The position numbers and the translations under genes are program-made. DNA of 64,000 nt, taken from positions 1-64,000 of the forward strand of contig CANLVG010000008.1 of NCBI GenBank assembly GCA_947494565.1, written 5' to 3'. Every line of letters starts with the position of its first letter. The first letter of the stretch is position 1. The notes under the pieces were generated by a model that worked only from the letters and a program-made list of their open reading frames with translations, was not told where the DNA came from and ran no database searches. The stretch is from an uncultured Flavobacteriaceae bacterium. Lineage in GTDB: Bacteria > Bacteroidota > Bacteroidia > Flavobacteriales > Flavobacteriaceae. Shown here piece after piece: positions 42,864 to 52,449 of the stretch.

Positions 42864-45005
42864 ATGAGTACAAAAAAAGGCTTGGCTTTTCTATTGGTAT
42901 CGATATTTCTCGGAGGTTGTTTGATCCGTTGTACTTCGGACAAAAAGAAGGAAGTCGACCCAAGTCCACAGTACAGAACTTGGTCGTCTTATTTGGGCGA
43001 CCCAGGCCGCAGCCACTACTCAACACTTTCACAACTAACCAAAGAAAATGTAAAGGATTTAAAGGTTGCATGGTCATATGAAGCCGATGATTGGGGCCAA
43101 ATGCAAATGAACCCTCTTGTGGTCGGCTCTATCTTGTATGGCGTTACCGCTGCTTTACGCGTAGTTGCCTTACATGCCGAGACCGGTGAGGAAATCTGGC
43201 AGTTTGGTGATTCGGTCAAGGTGTGGCATTCCACTTCACGCGGAGTTTCGTATTGGGAAAAGGGCGACGACAAGCGCATCTTGTGCACACGAGGTTCTGA
43301 CCTTTTTGCCTTGAACGCACTCACGGGAAAACCTATCGCATCCTTCGGAGATCAAGGAAAAGTGGATATGCGATCGGGAATGCCAGAATCCGCTAAAAAT
43401 AAGTTTGTCATTTCAAACACTCCAGGAACGGTGTACAAGGATATTATTGTAATGCCTTTGCGTTTATCCGAAGGACCGGGAGCTCCCCCTGGAGATATTA
43501 TAGCCTTCAATATCCTAACGGGAGACGTAGCATGGGTGTTTCATACCTTGCCCGAAAAAGGTGAAGAAGGATATGATACCTGGAGCACAGATCCAAGGGA
43601 AAGCCGTACCGTTGGCGCAGCAAATAATTGGGCAGGTATGGCTGTGGACGAGGAAGCAGGAATCATCTACGCCCCTACGGGTTCGGCCGCACCCGATTTC
43701 TACGGTGGAAATCGATTGGGCAGTAATCTTTTCGCGAATTGTCTGTTGGCTTTGGATGCCGACTCTGGAAAACGCTTGTGGCATTTTCAGTTCATACACC
43801 ACGATATTTGGGATAGGGATGCACCCGCACCGCCCAATCTGTTAACGGTCACACAAGACGGGGAAAAAATTCCGGCAGTGGCTCAGGTCACCAAACAGGG
43901 TTATGTCTACCTGTTCAATCGACTTACCGGGGCACCCCTATTCGATATTGAAGAAGTTCCTGTACCCCAATCGACCATTGAAGGAGAGGAAGCTTGGCCC
44001 ACCCAGCCGCTACCCATAAAACCAAAACCCTTTGCGAGACAATCCAAAGACCTTACAGAGGCCGATATTGGCACCTTTGCGGAAAACAGAGACGAATTAC
44101 TGGAATTTTATGCCTCCGCCGACAAGCATCAGTATGCGCCTCCGGCGTTGACCCCTAAGTTTCTTTTGCCAGGATACGATGGAGCTGCTGAGTGGGGCGG
44201 GGCGGCGGCCGATCCAGAAGAGGGAATACTCTATGTGAATGCGAACGAAATGGCATGGAATTTACAGATCGGACCCCAAGATAAGATTGCTGAAGATACG
44301 CCTATGGGTCAAGCCGCCTACCAAAAATATTGTGTCACTTGCCATCAAACGGACCGAAAAGGATTGGAGGCTAGTGGATTTCCTTCCTTGCTGGATTTGC
44401 AATTGCGCAAAGAAAAAACAGAGGTGAAAGAAATCATTACCAACGGTAAGGGAATGATGACGGGCTTTCCCCAAATCGAAAAAAAGGAAATGGAGGCGTT
44501 GCTACGGTTTTTGTACGAGGAGGAGATACAGCACAATGTCGTTGAAAAAATAGCTTCGGATACCAATGGAACGGAAGGAAAGCCTAGCTATAAACACACC
44601 GGTTACAATAAGTTTTTGGATAGTAACGGACTGCCTGGCATAAACCCTCCTTGGGGAACAATGCACGCTATAAACTTAAATACCGGCGAATTTATTTGGT
44701 CTATTCCCTTCGGCGATACTCCACAATTAGGAGAGCGCGGGAAAGGAACCGGTTGTGAAAATTATGGCGGGCCCATCGTTACGGAAAATGGTCTCCTTTT
44801 TATCGCGGCAACCAAAGACGGTTACTTTCGGATTTTTGATAAACATACGGGCGATTTGCTTTGGGAGTATGCCCTTCCGGCCGCTTCATTTGCCACACCC
44901 GCTATGTATGATGTGAATGGCAAACAATATATCGCTTTGGCCTGTGGGGGTGAAAAATTGGGGACGGAGAAGGGAAATCAAATCATTGCCTTCGCGCTAG
45001 AATAG
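42864..45005 (+). CDS. PQQ-dependent dehydrogenase with inserted haem c domain, lipoprotein
   Basis: A 713-residue quinohaemoprotein with a lipoprotein signal (FLGGC). Eight-bladed propeller signatures are WSSYLGDPGRSHYSTLSQLTKENVKDLKVAWSYEADD, ALHAETGEEIWQFGDS, LNALTGKPIASFGD and GDLLWEYALPAASFATPA. A cytochrome c motif C490-VT-C493-H494 in an inserted domain (about 480-565) would pass electrons to the chain. The family oxidises aldoses or alcohols in the periplasm with PQQ. The substrate is not evident. It ends 6 bp before the Gfo/Idh/MocA gene. PQQ synthesis genes are not visible, so the cofactor may be imported. Confidence 0.88.
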   Translation: MSTKKGLAFLLVSIFLGGCLIRCTSDKKKEVDPSPQYRTWSSYLGDPGRSHYSTLSQLTKENVKDLKVAWSYEADDWGQMQMNPLVVGSILYGVTAALRVVALHAETGEEIWQFGDSVKVWHSTSRGVSYWEKGDDKRILCTRGSDLFALNALTGKPIASFGDQGKVDMRSGMPESAKNKFVISNTPGTVYKDIIVMPLRLSEGPGAPPGDIIAFNILTGDVAWVFHTLPEKGEEGYDTWSTDPRESRTVGAANNWAGMAVDEEAGIIYAPTGSAAPDFYGGNRLGSNLFANCLLALDADSGKRLWHFQFIHHDIWDRDAPAPPNLLTVTQDGEKIPAVAQVTKQGYVYLFNRLTGAPLFDIEEVPVPQSTIEGEEAWPTQPLPIKPKPFARQSKDLTEADIGTFAENRDELLEFYASADKHQYAPPALTPKFLLPGYDGAAEWGGAAADPEEGILYVNANEMAWNLQIGPQDKIAEDTPMGQAAYQKYCVTCHQTDRKGLEASGFPSLLDLQLRKEKTEVKEIITNGKGMMTGFPQIEKKEMEALLRFLYEEEIQHNVVEKIASDTNGTEGKPSYKHTGYNKFLDSNGLPGINPPWGTMHAINLNTGEFIWSIPFGDTPQLGERGKGTGCENYGGPIVTENGLLFIAATKDGYFRIFDKHTGDLLWEYALPAASFATPAMYDVNGKQYIALACGGEKLGTEKGNQIIAFALE

Positions 45006-45011
45006 TTGAAT

Positions 45012-46073
45012 ATGAAACGTCTTCGAATACTCGTTGTCGGTTGCGGAAATATGGGAACATCACATGCCCGGGCCTACAATCAAATGGATGGTTTTGAAAT
45101 TGTCGGTCTGGTCAGTAGACAACCGAATAGTCGTGAAATGCTTTCCAAGGAACTAGGAGGTTATCCTGCTTTCGAGGATTATGAAACGGCCTTACATGAA
45201 ACACGGCCTGATGCCGTTTCCATCAACACCTATCCAGATACCCACGCCACATATATTCGCATGGCCCTAGATGCCGATGCCCACGTCTTTGTGGAAAAAC
45301 CCTTGGCCCTTACCGTTGAAGATGCCCAAGAATTAGTTGATCTCGCCTTCAAAAAAGACCGAAAAATGGTCGTCGGGTATATTCTTCGCGTGCACCCTGC
45401 CTGGGCTACCTTTGTCAAGGTCGCACACACGCTAGGAAAACCTTTGGTGATGCGGATGAACCTCAACCAACAAAGTTCAGGTGCCAATTGGTATACGCAC
45501 AAACAATTGATGAACAGCATGTCGCCCATCGTGGATTGTGGAGTACATTATGTGGATATCATGTGCTTAATGACCCGATCAGAGCCTATTTCGGTAAGTG
45601 CCATCGGTGCTCGACTTTCGGAAGAAATCGATCCGAAAATGTATAACTACGGCCAACTGCAAGTGCGGTTCAAAGATGGGTCAGTAGGTTGGTACGAAGC
45701 CGGATGGGGGCCTATGATGAGCGAAACGGCGTTCTTTGTCAAGGACGTTGTCGGTCCTAAAGGCTGCGTTTCTATAACCGATGAGGCCAAAGGCGATTCG
45801 GATAGTGTCGATGACCATTCAAAAACGGGAGGCTTGAAATTGCATCACAGTGCCCTAGACGAAAACGGAAATTTCATTAAGATGGATGAGTGGATAGACA
45901 CTTCCGATGAACCCGACCATGACGGACTCTGTCGTTTGGAGCAGGACTATTTTTTACAAGCGATACAGCATAACGTAGATCTAAGCGATCATTTGCGGGA
46001 TGCGGTGAACAGTCTGCGAATTGTGTTGGCTGCCGATCAATCGTTTCGAACGGGCAAGACCATAGAACTATAG
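45012..46073 (+). CDS. Gfo/Idh/MocA-family oxidoreductase
   Basis: A 353-residue NAD(P)-dependent oxidoreductase. The N-terminal Rossmann fold has GCGNMGTSHARAYNQ; AHVFVEKPLAL carries the EKP motif, and SPIVDCGVHYVDIMCLM the D-H active-site region. It may convert a sugar, inositol or sugar-acid intermediate. A TTG at 45006 is an alternative start but ATG 45012 (KRLRILVVGCG) fits. It lies 6 bp after the PQQ dehydrogenase and 4 bp before the acyl-CoA ligase. Confidence 0.88.
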   Translation: MKRLRILVVGCGNMGTSHARAYNQMDGFEIVGLVSRQPNSREMLSKELGGYPAFEDYETALHETRPDAVSINTYPDTHATYIRMALDADAHVFVEKPLALTVEDAQELVDLAFKKDRKMVVGYILRVHPAWATFVKVAHTLGKPLVMRMNLNQQSSGANWYTHKQLMNSMSPIVDCGVHYVDIMCLMTRSEPISVSAIGARLSEEIDPKMYNYGQLQVRFKDGSVGWYEAGWGPMMSETAFFVKDVVGPKGCVSITDEAKGDSDSVDDHSKTGGLKLHHSALDENGNFIKMDEWIDTSDEPDHDGLCRLEQDYFLQAIQHNVDLSDHLRDAVNSLRIVLAADQSFRTGKTIEL

Positions 46074-46077
46074 GCTT

Positions 46078-47571
46078 ATGATTACACTTCTTAAACAATC
46101 GGAATCCTTCAAGAATCGCATTGCAATTGTTTCCAAAGGAAAATCCTTTTCGTATGGGCAACTTTTAAAGACCTCCAAAGCCGTAGCCGCGAATCTCTTG
46201 CGAGAAACCACTGACCTCAACGAAGCACGTGTCACGTTCTTGATTCCTCCTTCATTTGAATATACGGCTGTGCAATGGGGCATTTGGGCAGCAGGTGGAA
46301 TTGCGGTTCCACTTTGCATATTGCATCCCTTACCGTCCATTCAATACGTGCTGGAAGATACCCAGGCAAGAATCGTCATCGCCGATGCCGCCTACTATGA
46401 CTTTCTAAAACCCCTAGAAGACCATATGGGTATTTCGGTAATCACTTTAGAGTCTATTCTAAAGGAAACCATCGTACCATTACCCGACATCGACTCTTCA
46501 AGACGTGCGATGATCCTGTATACCAGTGGGACCACAAGCAAACCCAAAGGGGTGGTGACTACCCATGCCACTATTGAAGCGCAAATCACCACCTTGGTCA
46601 ACGCCTGGGAGTGGCGAAAAGAAGATCACATACTAAATATCTTACCTTTACATCATGTGCATGGTATCATTAATGTGCTGAGTTGTGCCCTTTGGAGTGG
46701 AGCGTGTTGTGAATTTTTGCCAAAGTTCGATGCGGATAAGGTATGGGCCACGATTGCCTCCGAGCGATTGACACTGTTCATGGCCGTGCCCACGATTTAC
46801 TATAAATTGATTTCCTTTTGGGAAGAGCTCCCAGCCACAACACAAGAAGTATACTCGCGGGCCGCCTCACAACTTCGTTTGATGGTTTCGGGTTCCGCCG
46901 CCTTACCTGTCCCTGTTCTGGAAAAATGGAAAGAAATCACAGGACAAACCTTATTGGAGCGCTACGGGATGACCGAAATCGGTATGGGATTATCCAATTC
47001 ATACCGCGGAGAGCGACGGCCAGGGCATGTGGGATTACCCCTGCCGGGGGTGGAAATGCGATTGGTCGATAGTGCGAATAGGCCCGTACCCGAAAATACA
47101 CCAGGAGAGTATCAAATCAAGGGACTAAGCGTGTTCAAGGAATATTGGCAAAAACCCGAAGCTACAAAAAAGGCGTTCACGGAAGATGGTTGGTTCATTA
47201 CGGGCGATATTGGAATGTTGAGCGATGGACTTTATAAGATTTTAGGTCGTGATAGTGTAGACATTATTAAGTCTGGCGGCTATAAAATATCGGCTTTGGA
47301 AATCGAAGACGTGCTTCGAAAACATGATATGGTAGCCGATTGTGCAGTCGTTGGGTTACCTGATGAAGAATGGGGTGAAGTCGTATCCGTTTGCTTGATT
47401 CCCAAAAGCAAGGAACTTGATGTTGAGGAGGTCTCCAGTTGGCTCAAGACCCAATTGCCCGCCTATAAAATTCCTCGAAAATACATGCTCAGTGCCGAGT
47501 TGCCCCGTAATGTTTTAGGGAAGGTGACCAAAAACGAACTGAAGAAGCGGTGGCCTGCTATCGCTCCTTAA
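46078..47571 (+). CDS. AMP-dependent acyl-CoA synthetase/ligase
   Basis: A 497-residue adenylate-forming enzyme. P-loop-like YTSGTTSKPKG (about 148-158), YGMTEIGMGLSN, GWFITGDIGM and GRDSVDIIKSGGYKISALEIED are conserved, and the C-terminal catalytic Lys lies in NVLGKVTKNE (about residue 482). It activates a carboxylic acid to an acyl-CoA; the profile resembles malonyl-CoA/medium-chain synthetases, but the acid cannot be named. Its place between a sugar-type oxidoreductase and a symporter suggests that an acid product is activated for catabolism. Confidence 0.85.
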   Translation: MITLLKQSESFKNRIAIVSKGKSFSYGQLLKTSKAVAANLLRETTDLNEARVTFLIPPSFEYTAVQWGIWAAGGIAVPLCILHPLPSIQYVLEDTQARIVIADAAYYDFLKPLEDHMGISVITLESILKETIVPLPDIDSSRRAMILYTSGTTSKPKGVVTTHATIEAQITTLVNAWEWRKEDHILNILPLHHVHGIINVLSCALWSGACCEFLPKFDADKVWATIASERLTLFMAVPTIYYKLISFWEELPATTQEVYSRAASQLRLMVSGSAALPVPVLEKWKEITGQTLLERYGMTEIGMGLSNSYRGERRPGHVGLPLPGVEMRLVDSANRPVPENTPGEYQIKGLSVFKEYWQKPEATKKAFTEDGWFITGDIGMLSDGLYKILGRDSVDIIKSGGYKISALEIEDVLRKHDMVADCAVVGLPDEEWGEVVSVCLIPKSKELDVEEVSSWLKTQLPAYKIPRKYMLSAELPRNVLGKVTKNELKKRWPAIAP

Positions 47572-47633
47572 GGAAACGTATAACCTCCCTCCTTTTTTAG
47601 GATGGAAACATTGTAAAAACACTATTTTTAACT

Positions 47634-47753
47634 ATGGATTTCTTCACCTTATTTCCGTATATAGGTATTCTCATTTTGGTCATTATTAATGCGGCTTTGG
47701 TGCTTCGTCGAAAGGTGACCATCGACGAAAGTGACCATACCCCGGAACACTGA
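47634..47753 (+). CDS. 39-residue single-helix membrane peptide
   Basis: A short gene encoding MDFFTLFPYIGILILVIINA followed by a basic end LVLRRKVTIDESDHTPEH. One hydrophobic helix (about 7-24) with a positively charged cytosolic flank and an acidic tail is clear. Its stop overlaps the symporter start (TGATG), the sign of coupled translation. Small helices coded before a sodium:solute symporter are known as accessory subunits, such as YjcH with ActP, but this peptide is much shorter. I propose a small subunit of the symporter. Confidence 0.7.
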   Translation: MDFFTLFPYIGILILVIINAALVLRRKVTIDESDHTPEH

Positions 47754-49285
47754 TGACATACTTCAGCGAACATTATGTCACGATTCTTTTGACCATATTA
47801 TATGTGGGAGGATGCTTGTATATTGGATGGTATTTTAAAAAGAAGGCATCTCAAGGTGTTGAAGGCTATTATGTGGCCAAACGCGAAATTCCAGGATGGG
47901 TCATTTCACTGGCGTTCTTTTCTACCTCCGCTAGCACCAATACCTATATCGGGCAGGCCGGGAAATCTTTTCAATATGGCTTATCTTGGGCATGGATGGG
48001 TCTGATTTGGACGGTGTTCTGCATTATTTCCTGGCAATTATTGGGGCCTAAAATGCGCTTTCAAACGGCCCGTCTAAAATCCTTTACGATTCCCGATTAT
48101 TTTCATTTGCGGTACAAAAGCGAGCTCGCCAAAAGTATTCGTGTGCTCTCTGCGGTCATTATACTGTTTGCCACCCTCTGGTACATGATCGGTATTGCCA
48201 AGGGTTGTGCCCATGTGCTGACATCGGTTTTGGATATTCCTTATGAATATGGGTCGTTCGCGATAATCGCGATTACCTGTGCCTATACCATTTGGGGTGG
48301 AATGTACAGCGTATTATGGACCGATGCTATTCAAGGCATCATCATGTTCGGTGTTGCTATTCTAATGCTAGCTATACCCTTTATTTATGTTGGAGGACCG
48401 GACAATTTGCTGGAAGCCATCCGTACGACCGAGCATCTGACCAAATCAGGTGTGCCCATCAAATCGGGTTTAGTGACCTTCGGTGAACTGGTTTCCTTTC
48501 TATATATTTTGGGTATTGGGCTTTCCATCGGTATGAAACAGCTATCCGAACCAAAGAACCTTATTCGATTCTATTCTATCGACAATGCCAAAAGTATGCG
48601 ATTTGCCATGATCTGGACGCCTGTTTTTCTCGGTATTTCCCTAGTTTGCGTTATGGGCCTAGGTGCACTGGTCCACAGTATGGCGACTCCTGATGAAGCT
48701 GCCTACCTTATTCAACATACCGACGAGGTTATTGGTTTTATGTTGGCCAAGTTCGATAACGAATTAGTAAGTGGTATTTGTGTGGCAGGGCTTTTCGCCG
48801 CCGGAATGTCTTCATTAGCATCTGTTATTATTATTATTGGAACAGCATTTGTCAAGGACATCTGGCATGTCATCAAGCCGATGCCCCAGCATAAAATCGT
48901 ACCCCGTACCAAATGGTTCATGGCCCTGTACTGTTTATTGGTCTATGTGCTGACGCTTTACCCCATGGCGGGAATCGTGGAACTGACCGCTTTCGCCGGG
49001 GCAGTTTTTGCCGCAAGCTTTTTTCCTGCGATTTTCGGGGGACTTTATTTGAAATGGGGAACTGATTTAGGCGCCATGACCTCCATGATCGCAGGTATGT
49101 TCGTCAATATCATCTGGCGTTTCGCCATTCGGTTTGAATATGATGCCTTAAAGGATGTTCACGAGATCATCCCCGCCTTTATCGTATCAATGATGACCTA
49201 TGTAGTCGTTAGCCTGTGGAGCCGGAAGCGAGCTCCCGATGCCGCTCATTTAGCAGTGGTTTTTGGTGTGTCTAAGAAAGCTTAG
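47753..49285 (+). CDS. Sodium:solute symporter (SSS family)
   Basis: A 510-residue inner-membrane transporter with about 13 helices. SSS signatures are FFSTSASTNTYIGQAGKSFQYGLSW, SFTIPDYFHLRYKSELAKSIRVLSA, TIWGGMYSVLWTDAIQG and GLFAAGMSSLASVIII. It probably takes up a sugar, sugar acid or carboxylate with Na+. The ATG overlaps the stop of a 39-residue membrane peptide, and the gene ends the run that begins with the SGNH gene, so it may import a product of those enzymes. Confidence 0.88.
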   Translation: MTYFSEHYVTILLTILYVGGCLYIGWYFKKKASQGVEGYYVAKREIPGWVISLAFFSTSASTNTYIGQAGKSFQYGLSWAWMGLIWTVFCIISWQLLGPKMRFQTARLKSFTIPDYFHLRYKSELAKSIRVLSAVIILFATLWYMIGIAKGCAHVLTSVLDIPYEYGSFAIIAITCAYTIWGGMYSVLWTDAIQGIIMFGVAILMLAIPFIYVGGPDNLLEAIRTTEHLTKSGVPIKSGLVTFGELVSFLYILGIGLSIGMKQLSEPKNLIRFYSIDNAKSMRFAMIWTPVFLGISLVCVMGLGALVHSMATPDEAAYLIQHTDEVIGFMLAKFDNELVSGICVAGLFAAGMSSLASVIIIIGTAFVKDIWHVIKPMPQHKIVPRTKWFMALYCLLVYVLTLYPMAGIVELTAFAGAVFAASFFPAIFGGLYLKWGTDLGAMTSMIAGMFVNIIWRFAIRFEYDALKDVHEIIPAFIVSMMTYVVVSLWSRKRAPDAAHLAVVFGVSKKA

Positions 49286-49292
49286 TATAGGT

Positions 49293-49844
49293 CTACTTGG
49301 GCAATCGATTTTTTACTAGGGCTATTTGCCCCATATGATTGGCTTGATGCTCCATGACATGGTACCAGACATAATGGTAGTTCAACCCTTCATCGATTTC
49401 CGATGCAAACCAGATATCGTCTTTGGTTTTGAGTCCGGCCAAGGTTTTCTGACGTACTTCGTCCCAAAGATCTAAGTAATGTTCGATCGGTTCTCCTTGA
49501 AGCATATTTTTAACCTCATCATTTAATTCGCCAGCGATTCCAAGACGTTTGCGTTCCTCAGCGGTCCATTGTCTCCCTTCCAAAGATTCTATCTGATAAT
49601 AGGCCTCTGTGGAAATTAAGTGCATCACCAAGGATCCTATACTGTTCGCATGTTCATCAAATCTAAAATCCGTTTCGGTTTGGTCCAGGTCTTTAACTTG
49701 TTCCGTGATTCTCGTCTTCAGATCTTCGAGCATGGCGACCATCAACCCGATGTCATGAGAGTACCCTTCCTCAGGGTGGATTTCGTATTGGGCGAAGCTC
49801 ATCGTGGTTGTGAGCAACAGGATAGCTAAAAATCTAGGTTTCAT
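49293..49844 (-). CDS. Exported DinB-family protein
   Basis: A 183-residue DinB four-helix bundle with a signal peptide (FLAILLLTTTMSFA). Conserved His positions in SLVMHLISTEAYYQ and HVMEHQANHMGQIALVK may bind metal. Like the DinB at 29196, it is exported, unlike most characterised relatives. It converges with the symporter gene (7-bp gap). Confidence 0.82.
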   Translation of the reverse strand: MKPRFLAILLLTTTMSFAQYEIHPEEGYSHDIGLMVAMLEDLKTRITEQVKDLDQTETDFRFDEHANSIGSLVMHLISTEAYYQIESLEGRQWTAEERKRLGIAGELNDEVKNMLQGEPIEHYLDLWDEVRQKTLAGLKTKDDIWFASEIDEGLNYHYVWYHVMEHQANHMGQIALVKNRLPK

Positions 49845-49913
49845 TATCTTTTTTTTATTGTTTTGGCCTCTGTTCTTTCATTCATTTGCTTTGACAAAAA
49901 TGTGCCCCAAAAA

Positions 49914-51098
49914 TTATCTAAATACTGGCGTCTTGGTCAAATCGATCAGATCGTTGTCCTTTTCCTTCAAAATACGCTTAGTGCGTAAGTACCGGTTCAG
50001 ATTGTATTCATCAAAATTCAATGCATTGGGATCGACACTACTGACACGCACCATATTCGAAGCATGAATGAATTCGTCATTACCGATCCACATCCCTACA
50101 TGTACCACTTTTTCCTTGGTAGAATCGGTCGCTTTTCTTCCGAAGAACAGTAAATCCCCTTTTTTGAGATGATCAAAGTTACGGTTTTCATCGATTTGCC
50201 TTCCCGTATGTACCTGTTGTGAGGCATCTCTGGGGATGACCATTCCGTTAAGAAAATACACGGTTTTGGTAAATCCACTGCAGTCCATTCCTTTGGTCGA
50301 TGTGCCCCCCCATAAATAAGGAACCCCTGTTAAGGTTTTGGAGGTCGCCACTAGATTTTCAGGTGTAGGGTCCATCTTTTGAATCCATCCTGAATAGCTT
50401 TCCGCCTCATCAAAACGTACCATCGCTATACGCCCATCGGGATATGCGACGACAAAATGGTTGGCCGCTAATTTTACGAATTCGAGTACGTTTCCTGCGA
50501 CCAAATCAGAGACCACTTCATTCTCCCCTGAATCCACATACGCATGGCCATAGGTTTTGGTATAGATAATCTTATCCCCTGTTTTCCAATCTTCAAAGCG
50601 TTGCGGTTCCATTAGGGTAATGCCCCCATCATCGACCCAAGACAGATACTTATCGGGCGTTTGAATATAATACCAACCTCCTGCCTCTTTTAATACTTTT
50701 ACAGGGGTGCCCAAGGTCCCTTGAGTAGCCAACTCGGCCGAATGCTTAGGGTTACTTCTTAGGTTGGCAACTGAAATATTGATTACCGCTTGGGTCTTAC
50801 CATCCAAAGCTTCGGAAGGAAGTAGTTGAACACTATCGATTACCCGAACATTCAATGTGGCTAGTTTCCCTTTTAAAGCATCTAGGGCATCGGGCAAATT
50901 GCTTTCCCCTTTTAAAATGATGTCTCCTTTTTGTTGTAAAGCGGACACATCAAAAAGCGCAACTCGCTTATCGGGAGCGAACTTTGTCTTGATCGCCGCT
51001 ATCTCGTCGTCAAATGGAATTTGCTTCGTTTGTTCTCCACAAGCTTCGAAGAGTAAAAATGTAAAAAGACCTAATACTATCGTATTTAATCGCTTCAT
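49914..51098 (-). CDS. NlpC/P60 peptidase lipoprotein with SH3-like domains
   Basis: A 394-residue envelope protein. The signal peptide ends LLFEAC with a probable lipidated Cys20. SH3b-like repeats occupy about 90-230 (LRSNPKHSAELATQGTLGTPV; KIIYTKTYGHAYVDSG), and the C40 catalytic domain about 255-375: YLWGGTSTKGMDCSGFTKT (nucleophile Cys273) and KVVHVGMWIGNDEFIHAS (His). It probably hydrolyses gamma-D-Glu-diamino acid bonds in peptidoglycan stem peptides. Confidence 0.9.
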   Translation of the reverse strand: MKRLNTIVLGLFTFLLFEACGEQTKQIPFDDEIAAIKTKFAPDKRVALFDVSALQQKGDIILKGESNLPDALDALKGKLATLNVRVIDSVQLLPSEALDGKTQAVINISVANLRSNPKHSAELATQGTLGTPVKVLKEAGGWYYIQTPDKYLSWVDDGGITLMEPQRFEDWKTGDKIIYTKTYGHAYVDSGENEVVSDLVAGNVLEFVKLAANHFVVAYPDGRIAMVRFDEAESYSGWIQKMDPTPENLVATSKTLTGVPYLWGGTSTKGMDCSGFTKTVYFLNGMVIPRDASQQVHTGRQIDENRNFDHLKKGDLLFFGRKATDSTKEKVVHVGMWIGNDEFIHASNMVRVSSVDPNALNFDEYNLNRYLRTKRILKEKDNDLIDLTKTPVFR

Positions 51099-51312
51099 CT
51101 TTCTTTTTAGTTAATTTTTACCGAAAATTACTTCTTTTTTGAGCATTACTTCGCAAAGATCTGAAATCACCTTAAATGCCGAACCTAAAATTTTGTTATT
51201 AAATCAAACCATTTGGGAAATAGCTAGCTGTATTTCAATGAATAAAAACCCCAACGTTGAAGAGTATGTATTGAAAGCATTATTTTCGTAGAGAATACCC
51301 AAGGCATCTTTC

Positions 51313-52443
51313 ATGAGAATACCCTTCAACAAACCTTTTCTAACGGGTAATGAAACCCAATATATTGAACAAGCCGTTACTTCTGGAAAGATTTCCGGTA
51401 ACGGGGATTTCACTAAAAAATGTCATCACTATTTTGAATCCCGTTACGGATTTAAAAAATGTCTGCTCACCACCTCATGCACTGATGCCCTTGAGATGGC
51501 TGCCATTCTAATCGACATCGAACCTGATGACGAGGTGATTATACCATCTTACACATTTGTCTCTTCTGCCAACGCCTTCGTTTTGCGAGGAGCTAAAATT
51601 GTTTTTGCGGATAGTGGTGGTAACAGCCCTAATATCGATCCAGGTCAACTTGAGAATCTAATTACCCCTAAAACCAAAGCAATTGTGGTAGTTCACTATG
51701 CCGGAGTTGCTTGTGCTATGGATGAAATTATGGAAATAACAAACCGCCACTCCCTATTTGTCATTGAGGATGCGGCCCAAGCCATTGATTCTTTCTATAA
51801 GGGGAAGCCCTTGGGCGGTATTGGCCATTTCGGCACATTTTCTTTTCATGAAACCAAAAATATAATCAGCGGAGAAGGTGGAATGTTGGTGGTCAACGAT
51901 GAGAGATTCATCCCTCGGGCCGAAATCATTTGGGAAAAAGGAACGAACCGTTCCTCCTTCTTTAGGGGAGAGATTGAAAAATATTCATGGGTCGATATTG
52001 GGTCTTCTTTTCTTCCTTCCGAAGTCATTGCGGCATTTCTCTATGCGCAACTTGAAAATCTAGAAAGAATTCAAGAGGTTAGAAAACGTATATGGGATAC
52101 TTATTGGACTTCCTTTGCAGGGCTCCAGACCAAAAAGAAAATAGAGCTACCTGATTTACCATCTTACGCAACGAACAATGCCCATATGTTCTATCTGGTT
52201 TGTTCCAATAAAGAACAACGTGATGGATTGATTGCCACGCTCAAAGAAAAAAGTATCCTTTCGGTATTTCATTACTTGTCATTGCATAAAAGTCCCTTTT
52301 ATAGCGATAAGCATGATGGAAGAAACTTGGAAAACTGCGACCGATTTGCGAATTGTCTGATACGCCTGCCTTTCTTTTATTCCTTAACGACCAAAGAACA
52401 TGTTGAAGTAATCGAAACTTGTAAAAGCTACTTCAATAGTTGA
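51313..52443 (+). CDS. dTDP-4-amino-4,6-dideoxygalactose-type aminotransferase (WecE/RffA-like)
   Basis: A 376-residue PLP-dependent sugar aminotransferase of the DegT/DnrJ/EryC1/StrS family. The PLP Lys is Lys182 in FSFHETKNIISGEGG, and IPSYTFVSSANAFVLRGAKIVF, VIEDAAQAIDS and the start IPFNKPFLTGNE are typical of WecE/RffA. It should make a 4-amino-4,6-dideoxyhexose nucleotide for a surface glycan. No dTDP-glucose synthase or dehydratase is adjacent. First of a small, AT-richer glycan cluster. Confidence 0.88.
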   Translation: MRIPFNKPFLTGNETQYIEQAVTSGKISGNGDFTKKCHHYFESRYGFKKCLLTTSCTDALEMAAILIDIEPDDEVIIPSYTFVSSANAFVLRGAKIVFADSGGNSPNIDPGQLENLITPKTKAIVVVHYAGVACAMDEIMEITNRHSLFVIEDAAQAIDSFYKGKPLGGIGHFGTFSFHETKNIISGEGGMLVVNDERFIPRAEIIWEKGTNRSSFFRGEIEKYSWVDIGSSFLPSEVIAAFLYAQLENLERIQEVRKRIWDTYWTSFAGLQTKKKIELPDLPSYATNNAHMFYLVCSNKEQRDGLIATLKEKSILSVFHYLSLHKSPFYSDKHDGRNLENCDRFANCLIRLPFFYSLTTKEHVEVIETCKSYFNS

Positions 52444-52449
52444 GACCAT

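Noticed and set aside
41035-45005. Reading the PqqB-like gene as part of a PQQ synthesis operon
   Set aside because: No pqqA, C, D or E is visible and the metal motif differs; kept only as a hint.
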